DNA from: Leptolinea tardivitalis
Lineage (GTDB): Bacteria > Chloroflexota > Anaerolineae > Anaerolineales > Anaerolineaceae
Assembly (NCBI RefSeq): GCF_001050275.1
Contig: NZ_BBYA01000012.1
Span: 152,542 to 216,541, forward strand
Reading direction: 5' to 3'
Length of the DNA: 64,000 bases
The stretch's first letter is position 1; each line of letters begins with the position of its first letter. The notes under the pieces are model-generated. The model worked only from the letters and a program-made list of their open reading frames with translations, was not told where the DNA came from and did not search any database. The translations under genes and the position numbers were made by a program. Below are positions 26,155 through 35,560 of this stretch, piece by piece.

Positions 26155-27702
26155 ATGGAAAATAAGAAAATACATTCATTCAATGAGAGAAGATCTTCTG
26201 CTTTAAACGGCGGCGGATTATCACAAATTGAAAAACAACATTCTCGTGGAAAGCTTACAGCTCGCGAGCGGATTGAGAAACTTCTCGATCCGGGCTCCTT
26301 TGTTGAGACTGGAATGTATGTAACCCATCATGCCACGGGTTTTGGAATGGAAAATCAACATCCCTACACAGATGGAGTAGTCACCGGATGGGGAAAAATT
26401 GATAACCGGCTGGTATACATTTTTGCCCAGGATTTCACAATTTTAGGCGGTTCTCTGGGAGAAGCGCATGGCAGGAAAATTGCCTATTTAATGGATCTCG
26501 CATACCAGAATGGAGCACCAATAATCGGACTGAATGATTCTGGTGGAGCTCGAATTCAAGAAGGCGTGGCGTCTCTGGATGCTTATGGAGAGATTTTTTT
26601 TAGAAATACAAGAGCGTCCGGAGTCATTCCCCAGATATCCATAATTCTTGGGCCGACCGCCGGTGGTTCTGTATATTCACCAGGAATAAATGACTTCATT
26701 TTCATGGTAGAAAAAACCTCGAACATGTTTATTACCGGTCCAGAAGTGATTAAAGCGGTAACTCATGAAGAAATTGATTTTGAATCACTTGGTGGTTCGT
26801 CTGTCCATAGCGAAAAGAGTGGAGTAGCTCACTTTTCCGCAGACAATGAAGAAGTTGCTTTTTTGCAGGTTCGTGAATTATTATCTTATTTACCACAGAA
26901 TAACCTCTCCTCACCACCAATAATTCATTCCTCAGATGATCCTAAACGACAGCTTCCAGAAATCAATAATCTGATTCCCGATGATCCGCAAATTCCTTAT
27001 GAAATTCGGGATGTTATAAGTTTAATTGCAGATGATGGTAATTTTTTCGAAGTCCAAAGTGACTATGCGCAAAATATCGTCATCGGTTTTTCTCGATTGA
27101 ACGGTAAGTCCGTTGGGTTTGTTGCCAATCAACCCAATCATCTGGCCGGCGTTTTGGATATTAATGCCTCTGATAAGGCAGCCAGGTTTATCCGTTTCTG
27201 TGATGCCTTCCATATACCTTTGATAACGCTTGTCGATACCCCGGGATTCCTCCCAGGGAGTGATCAGGAACACAATGGCATCATTCGGCATGGAGCAAAG
27301 TTGATTTATGCCTATGCTGAAGCTACTGTTCCAAAAATCGCCCTCATTTTACGGAAGGCGTATGGCGGAGCATATATTGTCATGTCTTCCAAACAATTGA
27401 AATGTGACTATAACCTTGCATGGCCACAGGCTGAAATTGCCGTAATGGGTCCTGAAGGTGCCGTCAAAATAATTTTTCGGAAGGATATTCAAGAATCTCC
27501 AAACCCCAAAAAGTCTGCTGAAGAAAAAACGCGGCTTTTTCGAGAGGAATTCGCCAATCCGTATCAAGCAGCCTCTCGTGGATCTGTAGATGATGTCATC
27601 CTTCCTGAACAAACTCGTCAGCGAATAATTGAAGTGCTCGAATCACTTCACGAAAAACGCCAGGAAACCCCGGCAAGAAAGCACGGAAATATTCCGCTTT
27701 AG
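26155..27702 (+). CDS. Acyl-CoA carboxylase, carboxyltransferase (beta) subunit
   Basis: 515 residues of the PccB/MmdA type. It moves CO2 from carboxybiotin to an acyl-CoA (propionyl- or acetyl-CoA). The N-terminal part has KGKLTARERIEKLLDPGSF-like spacing, crotonase-fold oxyanion motifs DSGGARIQEGV and GPTAGGSVYSPG, and the second domain has TPGFLPGSDQE and AYGGAYIVMSSK. First of a compact three-gene set with biotin carboxylase and biotin carrier. The ATG has no Shine-Dalgarno and abuts a hairpin. Specificity (acetyl, propionyl or another acyl) cannot be fixed here. Confidence 0.93.
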   Translation: MENKKIHSFNERRSSALNGGGLSQIEKQHSRGKLTARERIEKLLDPGSFVETGMYVTHHATGFGMENQHPYTDGVVTGWGKIDNRLVYIFAQDFTILGGSLGEAHGRKIAYLMDLAYQNGAPIIGLNDSGGARIQEGVASLDAYGEIFFRNTRASGVIPQISIILGPTAGGSVYSPGINDFIFMVEKTSNMFITGPEVIKAVTHEEIDFESLGGSSVHSEKSGVAHFSADNEEVAFLQVRELLSYLPQNNLSSPPIIHSSDDPKRQLPEINNLIPDDPQIPYEIRDVISLIADDGNFFEVQSDYAQNIVIGFSRLNGKSVGFVANQPNHLAGVLDINASDKAARFIRFCDAFHIPLITLVDTPGFLPGSDQEHNGIIRHGAKLIYAYAEATVPKIALILRKAYGGAYIVMSSKQLKCDYNLAWPQAEIAVMGPEGAVKIIFRKDIQESPNPKKSAEEKTRLFREEFANPYQAASRGSVDDVILPEQTRQRIIEVLESLHEKRQETPARKHGNIPL

Positions 27703-27714
27703 GTAGATTTATCT

Positions 27715-29199
27715 ATGAGAGTCTTGGTGGCCAATCGGGGTGAAATCGCTTTACGCATTCTGCGGACTTGCCGAGAAATGGGTCTGACTGGAATCGCCGT
27801 ATTTTCAGATGCAGATAGGGAATCACTCCCCGTCCGATATGCAGACGAAGCCATCTATATAGGTAAGTCGCCATCGGCTGAAAGTTATTTGAATATTCAT
27901 AAAATTTTACAGGCAGCCAAAGATACTGGAGCAAACGCAATACATCCCGGTTATGGATTTCTCTCTGAAAATTCAATGTTTGCCCGTATGGTAGAAGAAG
28001 CTGGCCTGATTTTTATTGGTCCAAGATCACAAACAATTGAACTTACGGGTGATAAATTAGCCGCCCGCCGGATTGCCCGACAGGCAGGTTTACCCGTGTT
28101 GCCAGGTCCAGACCAACCGATTCAAGATGAGATTCCCTCCACTCTTAGACAAAATATCACATTCCCGGTTTTGATTAAAGCAGTGGCTGGAGGTGGAGGA
28201 AAAGGTATCCGTTTAGCCAATGATGAAGCTGAACTAGAAGAAATGCTCTCGTCTGCCCGTCAGGAAGCTTTGAAATCGTTTGGAGATGATACAGTTTATC
28301 TTGAACCATTGGTTCAAAAAGCACGCCATATCGAAGTACAGATTATTGGTGATGGAAATGGAAATATACTCTGCCTGGGTGATCGTGAGTGTTCCATTCA
28401 ACGCCGTCGTCAAAAATTGATTGAAGAAGCTCCTGCGCCAGATTTAAGCCCGGCGCTACGCAATCATCTGTACGAATCTGCTTTACAAATGGGGAAAGCC
28501 CTAAATTATCGCAGCCTTGGAACAGTGGAATTCCTGGTTGATGATAGGAACGATTTTTATTTCATTGAGATCAATCCTCGTATTCAGGTGGAACATCCGA
28601 TTACTGAAATGGTAACCGGTCTTGATCTGGTAAGAGCTCAGCTTCAGCTCGCGAAAGGAGAACCGCTACAATTTTCTCAGGAGGATATTATCACCCGGGG
28701 TTCAGCGATTGAAGCTCGAATAATCGCTGAAGATCCGGATAATGGTTTCCTACCGGTTACTGGCGAGATATCTTACATTCGTGAATCCGGCGGTCCAGGG
28801 ATCAGAATCGATTCTGCTCTTTATCCAGGTCTGGTTATTACCCCAGAATATGATTCTTTGCTTGCCAAAGTCGCTGCATATGCAGAAGATAGGAACCTGG
28901 CTATCCGTCGATTACGCAGAGCCCTAAAAGAATTCGAAGTCGGTGGATTATCCACAGATATTGATTTTCTTATCCAAATCATCGATTCTGAACCTTTTCT
29001 TCAAGGTCGTGCAACAACTACATATGTAGATACCTTCCAACCGATTCCGTCAATTAATGATGAAACCTTTGAAATGGATCTGGCATTAACCGTAGCCATG
29101 ATCGAACATAATAAAATTCACAATAGAAATAAATCCGAAGAGAATTCTGATGGTTTTAGTTATTGGAAATTTCAAGCGTGGAAAGAACAAATGCGATGA
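27715..29199 (+). CDS. accC: Biotin carboxylase subunit
   Basis: ATP-grasp enzyme that carboxylates biotin using bicarbonate. 494 residues with the usual start RVLVANRGEIALRI, glycine-rich ATP loop KAVAGGGGKGI, KARHIEVQI, GDRECSIQRRRQK, and the active-site motif FIEINPRIQVEHPITE. The C-terminus carries a short extra tail beyond the canonical 450 residues. It lies 12 nt after the carboxyltransferase gene. Confidence 0.96.
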   Translation: MRVLVANRGEIALRILRTCREMGLTGIAVFSDADRESLPVRYADEAIYIGKSPSAESYLNIHKILQAAKDTGANAIHPGYGFLSENSMFARMVEEAGLIFIGPRSQTIELTGDKLAARRIARQAGLPVLPGPDQPIQDEIPSTLRQNITFPVLIKAVAGGGGKGIRLANDEAELEEMLSSARQEALKSFGDDTVYLEPLVQKARHIEVQIIGDGNGNILCLGDRECSIQRRRQKLIEEAPAPDLSPALRNHLYESALQMGKALNYRSLGTVEFLVDDRNDFYFIEINPRIQVEHPITEMVTGLDLVRAQLQLAKGEPLQFSQEDIITRGSAIEARIIAEDPDNGFLPVTGEISYIRESGGPGIRIDSALYPGLVITPEYDSLLAKVAAYAEDRNLAIRRLRRALKEFEVGGLSTDIDFLIQIIDSEPFLQGRATTTYVDTFQPIPSINDETFEMDLALTVAMIEHNKIHNRNKSEENSDGFSYWKFQAWKEQMR

Positions 29200-29226
29200 C
29201 CTTTTGGTCAGAGTGTAGAGGAAAAA

Positions 29227-29733
29227 ATGGCACTTTATAATGTTTACATTGGCTCAAAAGAATATCAGGTTGAAATATCTGATAATCAATCAAAAGTGAA
29301 TGGAAAAACTATTCAAGCTGGTCTTCGAGAATTACGCGAAAAAGGTTTCTTTATTCTTCAAAACGGAGTTCGTCATCGTGAAGTCTATGTGCATTCTGAA
29401 GGTAAGAATCAATACGCCATAAACACAAATGGTCGTTTTGCAGTAGCAAGAGTGGAAAAAAAGAATGATTTTTCCACGAGAAAAGCAATTCCGGCATCCT
29501 CAGGGTCCATATCGGCACCAATTTCAGGCATTGTTGTAGCTGTTAACATACGGGTTGGCGATAAAGTGTCAGAAGGAGAAACTCTTCTGATCCTGGAATC
29601 AATGAAAATGCAAATGATGATCAAATCACCCTGCACAGGATCTGTACTTTCTGTTGATGTTAAACCAGGTTCCCAGGTGAAAAAAGGAGAAACATTAATC
29701 AGGTTGAAAGAAACAAAGCAGCAAATCATGTAA
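29227..29733 (+). CDS. Biotin carboxyl carrier protein
   Basis: 168 residues; residues 95-165 form a biotinyl/lipoyl domain with biotinylated Lys127 in ESMKM. The N-terminal part is a beta-rich adapter like that of propionyl-CoA or pyruvate carboxylase carriers, not the long Ala/Pro linker of E. coli AccB. It completes the three-component carboxylase. Confidence 0.94.
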   Translation: MALYNVYIGSKEYQVEISDNQSKVNGKTIQAGLRELREKGFFILQNGVRHREVYVHSEGKNQYAINTNGRFAVARVEKKNDFSTRKAIPASSGSISAPISGIVVAVNIRVGDKVSEGETLLILESMKMQMMIKSPCTGSVLSVDVKPGSQVKKGETLIRLKETKQQIM

Positions 29734-29797
29734 TAAATCGGCAGACTGTTTTGTCTTTTTCGATCTCCAGTCTCATTGTCCTTTTTCAGTAGAACAA

Positions 29798-29828
29798 ACC
29801 AGATGATATTGGATCTGGTAATTTTTTG
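29798..29828 (+). terminator. Intrinsic terminator of the carboxylase operon
   Basis: ACCAGAT and ATCTGGT around an 8-nt loop, followed by AA and six T residues. Confidence 0.8.
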
Positions 29829-29847
29829 ATGAAATCCTTAAATTCTA

Positions 29848-29875
29848 TTGACATATAGCATTGTTGGTGTATACT
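29848..29875 (+). promoter_or_regulatory. Promoter of the lysW cluster
   Basis: TTGACA (29848-29853), 16 bp, TATACT (29870-29875). Transcription should begin near 29882. The rest of the 330-base gap to lysW holds the leader ORF and terminator listed separately. Confidence 0.8.
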
Positions 29876-29885
29876 AGTTTTCAAT

Positions 29886-29966
29886 ATGTTCACGAAATCA
29901 TTTGTTTTCACCCCGCTCAAGAAGCGAAGCTCAAAGATCAACCCCTCGGGAGAGAGGTCATTTTGA
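29886..29966 (+). CDS. Candidate leader peptide, Lys/Arg-rich
   Basis: A 26-codon frame (MFTKSFVFTPLKKRSSKI... ending RSF) begins about 4 nt after the predicted transcription start, so it would be read leaderless. It holds four Lys codons including tandem AAG AAG followed by an Arg codon, and stops 41 nt before a strong terminator. This is the layout of amino-acid attenuation for a lysine operon. No clear antiterminator stem was found by eye. Confidence 0.45.
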   Translation: MFTKSFVFTPLKKRSSKINPSGERSF

Positions 29967-30007
29967 CTTAAGGTGAGACAGTAATATCTGCAAGTACACC
30001 AATCAAA

Positions 30008-30035
30008 ATCCCTCCGAACCCGGAGGGATTTTTTT
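30008..30035 (+). terminator. Leader terminator (attenuator candidate) upstream of lysW
   Basis: ATCCCTCCG and CGGAGGGAT, 4-nt loop, then seven T residues. It lies between the promoter and lysW, 31 nt before the lysW ATG, so it must be regulated or leaky. Confidence 0.85.
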
Positions 30036-30066
30036 ATTCTTTTTTCGTCATAAAAGGAGATTGAAA

Positions 30067-30243
30067 ATGTCTACAGAAATTATTGCGAATTGCCCTGAAT
30101 GTGATGCCGAACTCACCCTCATTGATGTAATGGAAGGTGAAATCATTGTTTGTTCCGATTGTGGTGTTGACCTGGAACTTGTCAGTCTTGAGCCACTTAC
30201 TCTGGAACTCGCACCTATGGAACAGGAAGACTGGGGAGAATAA
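30067..30243 (+). CDS. lysW: LysW amino-group carrier protein
   Basis: 58-residue acidic carrier whose C-terminal Glu is joined to alpha-aminoadipate (or glutamate) to protect the amino group during lysine (or arginine) synthesis. Zinc-ribbon cysteines CPEC and CSDC are present, and the protein ends in the diagnostic EDWGE. The ATG at 30067 follows AAGGAGA by 7 nt. It heads the lysine cluster. Confidence 0.96.
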   Translation: MSTEIIANCPECDAELTLIDVMEGEIIVCSDCGVDLELVSLEPLTLELAPMEQEDWGE

Positions 30244-30245
30244 TC

Positions 30246-31208
30246 ATGTCAGCCGTGAAAACATCAAAGTCAATGAAAATTGGGGTTTTACTTTCTCGTA
30301 TCCGGGTGGAAGAAAAATGGCTTCTGACAAATCTGGAAAAACGAGGAGTTGACTTTGATCGAATCGAAGATGGCAACATCCAGATGGATATCACCAATCC
30401 CGATAACTGGATGAAATATGACGCTGTACTGGAACGTTCATTATCATTCACGCGCGGTCTCTATGCCACATCCATTCTGAATTCCTGGGGAATTCCTACT
30501 GTCAATATGGCTTCCGTCGCTCAGGTATGCGGTGACAAACTGGCCACCACCAGTGTACTGGCGAAAGCAGGTGTACCTCAACCAAAAGTCAAAGTGGCCT
30601 TCACGCCAGAGGCAGCACTCGAAGCCATTGAGGAAATGGGTTACCCTGTAGTGATGAAACCTGTGGTTGGCTCATGGGGCCGTCTTCTATCCAAAATCAA
30701 TGATCGTGATGCAGCAGAAGCAATTCTCGAACATAAAGATACTCTGGGTTCTTTCCAACATTCTGTTTTCTATATTCAGGAATACATCAAAAAACCTGGC
30801 CGCGATATCCGTGCGATGGTTGTAGGCGATCAGACGATTTGTGCCATTTATCGCACATCATCCCATTGGATCACCAATACCGCCCGCGGCGGTCAGGGAG
30901 AAGTATGCCCGGTCACACCAGAATTACATTCCATTTGTCAGGCAGCAGCAAACGCTGTCGGCGGTGGTGTACTGGCTGTTGATGTTCTGGAAGATGAAAA
31001 CAACGGTTTGCTGGTAAATGAAGTGAACCATACTATGGAATTTCACACTCTGGCACCCGTCACCGGTATTGACATTGCGGGTGTGATCATCGACTATACG
31101 CTCAATACAGCCCGCGGGCTGGCCCAATCCCCAATAAAGATCAAACCGGCAGAAAGTCATCTGCCCATTAATTTAGCCGCATATCCCCTTTATACAGTAG
31201 GTGCCTGA
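30246..31208 (+). CDS. lysX: Alpha-aminoadipate-LysW ligase
   Basis: RimK-type ATP-grasp enzyme that links aminoadipate to the LysW C-terminus. 320 residues. Motifs: [44 protein letters not shown] and metal-binding [10 protein letters not shown]. It starts 2 nt after lysW with GGGGAG in front. A close paralogue lies at 39537-40427. Confidence 0.94.
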   Translation: MSAVKTSKSMKIGVLLSRIRVEEKWLLTNLEKRGVDFDRIEDGNIQMDITNPDNWMKYDAVLERSLSFTRGLYATSILNSWGIPTVNMASVAQVCGDKLATTSVLAKAGVPQPKVKVAFTPEAALEAIEEMGYPVVMKPVVGSWGRLLSKINDRDAAEAILEHKDTLGSFQHSVFYIQEYIKKPGRDIRAMVVGDQTICAIYRTSSHWITNTARGGQGEVCPVTPELHSICQAAANAVGGGVLAVDVLEDENNGLLVNEVNHTMEFHTLAPVTGIDIAGVIIDYTLNTARGLAQSPIKIKPAESHLPINLAAYPLYTVGA

Positions 31209-31209
31209 A

Positions 31210-32241
31210 ATGAAAGTTTCTATTATTGGCGGTTCTGGTTACGCCGGCGGTGAGCTTCTCCGCTTACTTCTCAACCATCCGGATGTTGAGGTATTCCAGG
31301 CAACTTCGGAAAGTCACCTTGGAGAATATGTTTACCAGCAACATCCCAACTTACGCAAACAGACCAAATTAAAATTCACTTCCCGCCAGGTTCTTGAACC
31401 GTGTGATGTCTTGTTCCTTGCCTTACCCCACGGAGAAGCCCAGAAAAACATTGACCAATATGCTGGATTGGCTCCAAAAATTGTCGATCTCTCTGCAGAT
31501 TTTCGTCTGCACGATCAAACCTTGTATAAAAAATACTATGAGAGCGATCACCTTGCTCCAGCCTGGGTTGAAAAATTTGTATACGGACTTCCTGAACTAC
31601 ACCGCTCAGAAATGAACACAGCTTCTTATATCAGCGGTGTCGGTTGTAATGCTACGGCCAGTATTCTCTCTCTTTACGTAGGGATCAAATATGGTTTTCT
31701 CGATACAACCCAACCGATATTCGTTGAAATAAAAGTCGGTTCCTCAGAAGGTGGAGCATCTGCCAACCCCGGGTCTCATCACCCTGAAAGAAGCAATGTC
31801 ATCCGCACCTTTGCTCCCTATGGCCACCGCCATACTGCTGAGGTTATGCAGGAACTTGGTTTAAGCAATGTTCACCTGACCATGACATCTGTGGATCTGG
31901 TTAGAGGTGCTCTTGCTGCCGCCCACGGTTTTGTCAAACCGGGTGTTACAGAAAAAGATATCTGGAAGGCTTATCGGGAATGGTCAGAATCAGAGCCCTT
32001 CATACGCCTGGTGAAAGATCGCCGCGGCATCTACCGCGTACCAGAACCGAAGATTCTGGCTGGAACCAATTATGCCGATGTCGGATTTGATCTTGACCCG
32101 GATACCGGTCATTTCATCGGTATGGCAGCCATTGATAACCTCATGAAAGGCGCTTCCGGGACAGCCGTTCAAGCTATGAACCTTATCTGTGGATTCGAAG
32201 AAACTTCCGGTCTTGGCTTCTGCGGATTACACCCCATCTAA
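31210..32241 (+). CDS. lysY: LysW-aminoadipyl-6-phosphate reductase (ArgC family)
   Basis: NADPH-dependent reductase of the carrier-bound acyl phosphate. 343 residues from the ATG that follows AGTAGG; a GTG 3 codons upstream overlaps the lysX stop and is less likely. Nucleotide-binding GGSGYAGGELLRLL, catalytic Cys in SGVGCNATAS, and HPERSNVIRTFAPYGHRHTAE, a LysY/ArgC signature. Operon position between lysX and lysZ supports the lysine role. Confidence 0.93.
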   Translation: MKVSIIGGSGYAGGELLRLLLNHPDVEVFQATSESHLGEYVYQQHPNLRKQTKLKFTSRQVLEPCDVLFLALPHGEAQKNIDQYAGLAPKIVDLSADFRLHDQTLYKKYYESDHLAPAWVEKFVYGLPELHRSEMNTASYISGVGCNATASILSLYVGIKYGFLDTTQPIFVEIKVGSSEGGASANPGSHHPERSNVIRTFAPYGHRHTAEVMQELGLSNVHLTMTSVDLVRGALAAAHGFVKPGVTEKDIWKAYREWSESEPFIRLVKDRRGIYRVPEPKILAGTNYADVGFDLDPDTGHFIGMAAIDNLMKGASGTAVQAMNLICGFEETSGLGFCGLHPI

Positions 32242-32265
32242 GTCAATGGAGAATTTGTAAACATT

Positions 32266-33069
32266 ATGCTCGTCGTAAAAATTGGTGGTTCCCAGGGTGT
32301 AGAGTTGGATGGCGTTTGCACCGATATTGCAAATCTTGTTTCCGAAGGTCAACCAGTGGTTGTTGTTCATGGTGGTTCGGCAGAAACCAATGAAATCTCC
32401 GAAAAACTTGGTTTTCCTCCCAGGTTTGTTACCAACCAATCCGGCTTTACCAGCCGGTATACCGATCGCAACACCCTTGAAATCTTTGCCATGGTAACCA
32501 ACGGGCGGATTAATACCCTGCTTGTTGAACGTCTTCAGAAAAACAATGTCAATGCCATTGGCCTTTCAGGTCTTGATGCCCGCCTTATGGTGGCAAAACG
32601 CAAAGAAGCTATCCGTATCATTGAAAATGGCCGACAGCGCATGCTGCGCGATGATTACACAGGGAAGATTGAGACCGTCAACGGTGATTTCCTCGAAATG
32701 CTGGTTAATTCCGGGCTAACCCCCGTAATTTCTCCTCTGGCCATGTCAACCGATGGAATTGCTCTTAATGTGGACGCCGACCGGGCAGCTGCAATGGTGG
32801 CCGGTGCTGTGAAAGCCTCAGAATTGATCATTCTGACCAATGTTCCCGGCCTGATGCGTAATTTTCCAGATGAAAGTACGGTCATTCCGCATATTCCACG
32901 CAACGGGCTTGAACAGGCTCTTTCACTGGCAGAAGGCCGCATGAAAAAGAAAGTACTGGGAGCCAGTGAAGCGCTTAATCTCGGTGTTCCCAAAGTCATC
33001 TTTGCTGATGGCCGTGTTGAACACCCATTAAAAAAAGCTCTTTCAGGTACCGGAACAGTCATCTCTTAG
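32266..33069 (+). CDS. lysZ: LysW-aminoadipate 6-kinase (ArgB family)
   Basis: Amino-acid kinase that phosphorylates LysW-bound aminoadipate. 267 residues; N-terminal VVKIGGSQG, VVVHGG, NVDADRAAAMVAG and the acetylglutamate-kinase-type GRMKKKVLGA near the C-terminus. Lies between the reductase and aminotransferase genes as in Thermus-type clusters. Confidence 0.93.
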   Translation: MLVVKIGGSQGVELDGVCTDIANLVSEGQPVVVVHGGSAETNEISEKLGFPPRFVTNQSGFTSRYTDRNTLEIFAMVTNGRINTLLVERLQKNNVNAIGLSGLDARLMVAKRKEAIRIIENGRQRMLRDDYTGKIETVNGDFLEMLVNSGLTPVISPLAMSTDGIALNVDADRAAAMVAGAVKASELIILTNVPGLMRNFPDESTVIPHIPRNGLEQALSLAEGRMKKKVLGASEALNLGVPKVIFADGRVEHPLKKALSGTGTVIS

Positions 33070-33088
33070 GATGTAGAGGAACTATCTC

Positions 33089-34312
33089 ATGGATCAGGTA
33101 TTATCAACCCAAATTTTTAACAGCGATATAAAACTTTCTTCGAGCCAGATTCAGGAGAAGGAAACATCTTTTACATCAGGTGTGTATAGTAAACGGCCGG
33201 TTGTCATCATTCGTGGAAAAGGTGCTCACCTATGGGATGCCGATGGGAAAGATTATATTGATTGTGTTGGTGGACAGGGTGCCGCCAATATTGGACATGC
33301 CAATCCCGTCATTGCTGAAGCAATTTATAAACAGGCACAAAACCTAATAAGTTGCCCTGAAATGTTTTACAACGATCAACGCGCCTTATTGATCGAAAAA
33401 TTGTGTACAACTGCCAATATGTCCCGTGTGTTCCTGTGCAATTCAGGTACAGAAGCCGTAGAAGCAGGGATCAAGTTTGCCCGTCTATTGACTGGCCGCA
33501 CAGAAATTGTAGCTGCTATGCGTGGTTTTCATGGTCGCACGTTTGGAGCCCTTTCAGCTACCTGGGAAAAGAAATACCGTGCTCCCTTTGAACCGCTGGT
33601 TCCCGGGTACAAACATATTCCATATAACGATCTTGATGCCCTGAAACAGGCAGTTACCGATCAAACAGCCGCCGTACTTCTGGAAGTTGTTCAGGGAGAG
33701 GGCGGTGTTAATCCGGGTAAAACAGAATTCATGCTGGGTGCCCGTGAAATTTGCCGTCAAACTGGCGCCTTGCTGGTGTTGGATGAAGTGCAGACTGGAT
33801 TCGGCAGGACAGGCAAAATGTTCGCCTTCCAGCACGATAACCTTGACCCCGATATTCTCTGTGTTGCCAAATCTATTGGTGGCGGTATCCCCATGGGAGC
33901 AGCACTTTTATCCTCAACCATGAAGGATTTACAACCACAGGTGCATGGTTCAACTTTTGGCGGCAATCCTCTGGCTTGCGCAGCATCCATCGCAGCCATA
34001 GATTATCTGCAAAACAACCACCTGCCCGAGCGCGCAGCTGAACTGGGAGAATGGTTTAAAAGCCAATTATCTACCATCCAATCGCCATTGATTCGTGAGG
34101 TTCGTGGTAAAGGATTAATGGTCGGTATTGAATTAAAACAGAAAGTGACTCCTTATCTTCAAAAATTGATGGACTTGGGTGTCATGGCTTTGCCTGCCGG
34201 GCTTACTGTTATGCGCTTTCTTCCACCGCTTGTTATCGAGAAATCAGATCTTGAAATTGTAGTGGATAAAGTCGCACAGGTGCTTACCTCCAATATTGAA
34301 GGAGCCGGGTAA
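33089..34312 (+). CDS. lysJ: LysW-aminoadipate semialdehyde aminotransferase (ArgD family)
   Basis: Class III PLP aminotransferase giving LysW-lysine. 407 residues; CNSGTEAVEAGIKFARLLTG, GFHGRTFGALS, LDEVQTGFGRTG and PLP lysine in VAKSIGGGIPMGA. An AGAGGAA sits before the ATG. Order and family match LysJ; it might serve arginine synthesis too. Confidence 0.93.
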   Translation: MDQVLSTQIFNSDIKLSSSQIQEKETSFTSGVYSKRPVVIIRGKGAHLWDADGKDYIDCVGGQGAANIGHANPVIAEAIYKQAQNLISCPEMFYNDQRALLIEKLCTTANMSRVFLCNSGTEAVEAGIKFARLLTGRTEIVAAMRGFHGRTFGALSATWEKKYRAPFEPLVPGYKHIPYNDLDALKQAVTDQTAAVLLEVVQGEGGVNPGKTEFMLGAREICRQTGALLVLDEVQTGFGRTGKMFAFQHDNLDPDILCVAKSIGGGIPMGAALLSSTMKDLQPQVHGSTFGGNPLACAASIAAIDYLQNNHLPERAAELGEWFKSQLSTIQSPLIREVRGKGLMVGIELKQKVTPYLQKLMDLGVMALPAGLTVMRFLPPLVIEKSDLEIVVDKVAQVLTSNIEGAG

Positions 34313-34316
34313 TCTG

Positions 34317-35465
34317 ATGGATTCCGTTTCGCTGCTGACCGGACTACTGCAGCATTTCAGCCCGACAGGTGCTGAAAGTGAGGCTGTGAATTATCTGGTT
34401 GGCGCTATGCAGCTGATGGGTTTTCAATCCTATGTTGATTCAATGGGAAATGCCGTGGGCAAAATTGGCCAGGGCAGCCGTGAAATAGTGCTTCTTGGTC
34501 ACATTGATACGGTTCCAGGGGAAATATCTGTTCGACAGGAAGATAATATTTTATTTGGCAGAGGCGCAGTGGATGCAAAAGGTCCGCTCGCCTCTTTTGT
34601 TGCCGCGGCATCTGCCTGTCGCAAATCTTCCGATTGGCATATCACGGTTATAGGTGCCGTCGGAGAAGAAGGCGATTCTCGTGGAGCTAAATTCTTATGT
34701 CAGAATTATCCAGCTCCAGAAATGGTGGTCATTGGTGAACCCAGCGGTTGGGAAGCAATTACCCTGGGTTACAAAGGAAGTCTATGGGTGGAACTAGGCT
34801 TTCGGCAACCTGCTTCCCATACAGCTTCTGGACAAATCAGTGCGTGTGATTGTGCTGTAATTTTTTGGAATCAATTAGCCAAAGATTTGCAATTATTGAA
34901 TGATGGGAAAAACCGCGCTTTTGACCGCTTTTCCCCTTCCATACGTTCGATGAAATTTAACTCGAATGGGTTTGAAGATTATGCATCTTTGAAAATCAAT
35001 ATTCGCCTTCCTCAGGGAACGGACTTCGATGCTCTTCAAGCATTATTCACTGCCTGCATTGAAACAACTCAAATTACACCTGAAATATCTATTCTTGATT
35101 ACATGCCACCATATCTTGCAGAAAAGAATACTTCCCTCGTTCGTGCATTTCTTTCCGGAATTCGCAAAAATGGCGGTACACCCGGCTTCAAATTGAAAAC
35201 AGGAACAGCAGACATGAACCTGGTGGGTCCTGCCTGGAATTGTCCGGCCATTGCATACGGTGCAGGTGATTCAAACCTGGATCACACAGCCAATGAACAT
35301 ATTGAGTTACCTGAATACTTGCTGGGTATTCAGGTTCTCAAGGATTCCCTCGAAAGAATTCAGGGAATTCAAGACAACAACAGTAACACAAAATCAGACC
35401 AGCAAAACATGTTGGCCAATGCTAAGCAGCTCGCCAAGGATAAGAAGCCAGATACTATCTGGTAG
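34317..35465 (+). CDS. lysK: LysW-lysine hydrolase (M20 peptidase family)
   Basis: Zinc carboxypeptidase that releases lysine from LysW. 382 residues from ATG, 4 nt after lysJ; a TTG 7 codons earlier overlaps lysJ and lacks a ribosome site. Metal-binding motifs GHIDTVPG (His62, Asp64), GAVDAKGPL (Asp86), GEEGDSRGA (Glu117, Glu118) and GEPSG are in place. The last 35 residues form a Gln/Asn/Lys-rich tail not typical of the family. Confidence 0.92.
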   Translation: MDSVSLLTGLLQHFSPTGAESEAVNYLVGAMQLMGFQSYVDSMGNAVGKIGQGSREIVLLGHIDTVPGEISVRQEDNILFGRGAVDAKGPLASFVAAASACRKSSDWHITVIGAVGEEGDSRGAKFLCQNYPAPEMVVIGEPSGWEAITLGYKGSLWVELGFRQPASHTASGQISACDCAVIFWNQLAKDLQLLNDGKNRAFDRFSPSIRSMKFNSNGFEDYASLKINIRLPQGTDFDALQALFTACIETTQITPEISILDYMPPYLAEKNTSLVRAFLSGIRKNGGTPGFKLKTGTADMNLVGPAWNCPAIAYGAGDSNLDHTANEHIELPEYLLGIQVLKDSLERIQGIQDNNSNTKSDQQNMLANAKQLAKDKKPDTIW

Positions 35466-35496
35466 TTCGCGTATTCTTTCACATTTTGTTGAATGA

Positions 35497-35535
35497 AAAG
35501 CGGATTTACCAGAAAAGGAAAATCCGCTTTTTTTA
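35497..35535 (+). terminator. Intrinsic terminator between lysK and homocitrate synthase
   Basis: AAAGCGGATTT and AAATCCGCTTT with a short loop and T7 tail. It splits the lysine cluster into two transcription segments or causes partial read-through. Confidence 0.85.
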
Positions 35536-35560
35536 TTCCGAATCAAAGAAGGAGAAGGAA

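Noticed and set aside
29882..30066. Known riboswitch (lysine, T-box) in the lysW leader
   Set aside because: No T-box AGGGTGG sequence and no lysine-riboswitch core could be recognised; the mini-ORF plus terminator explains the leader better.
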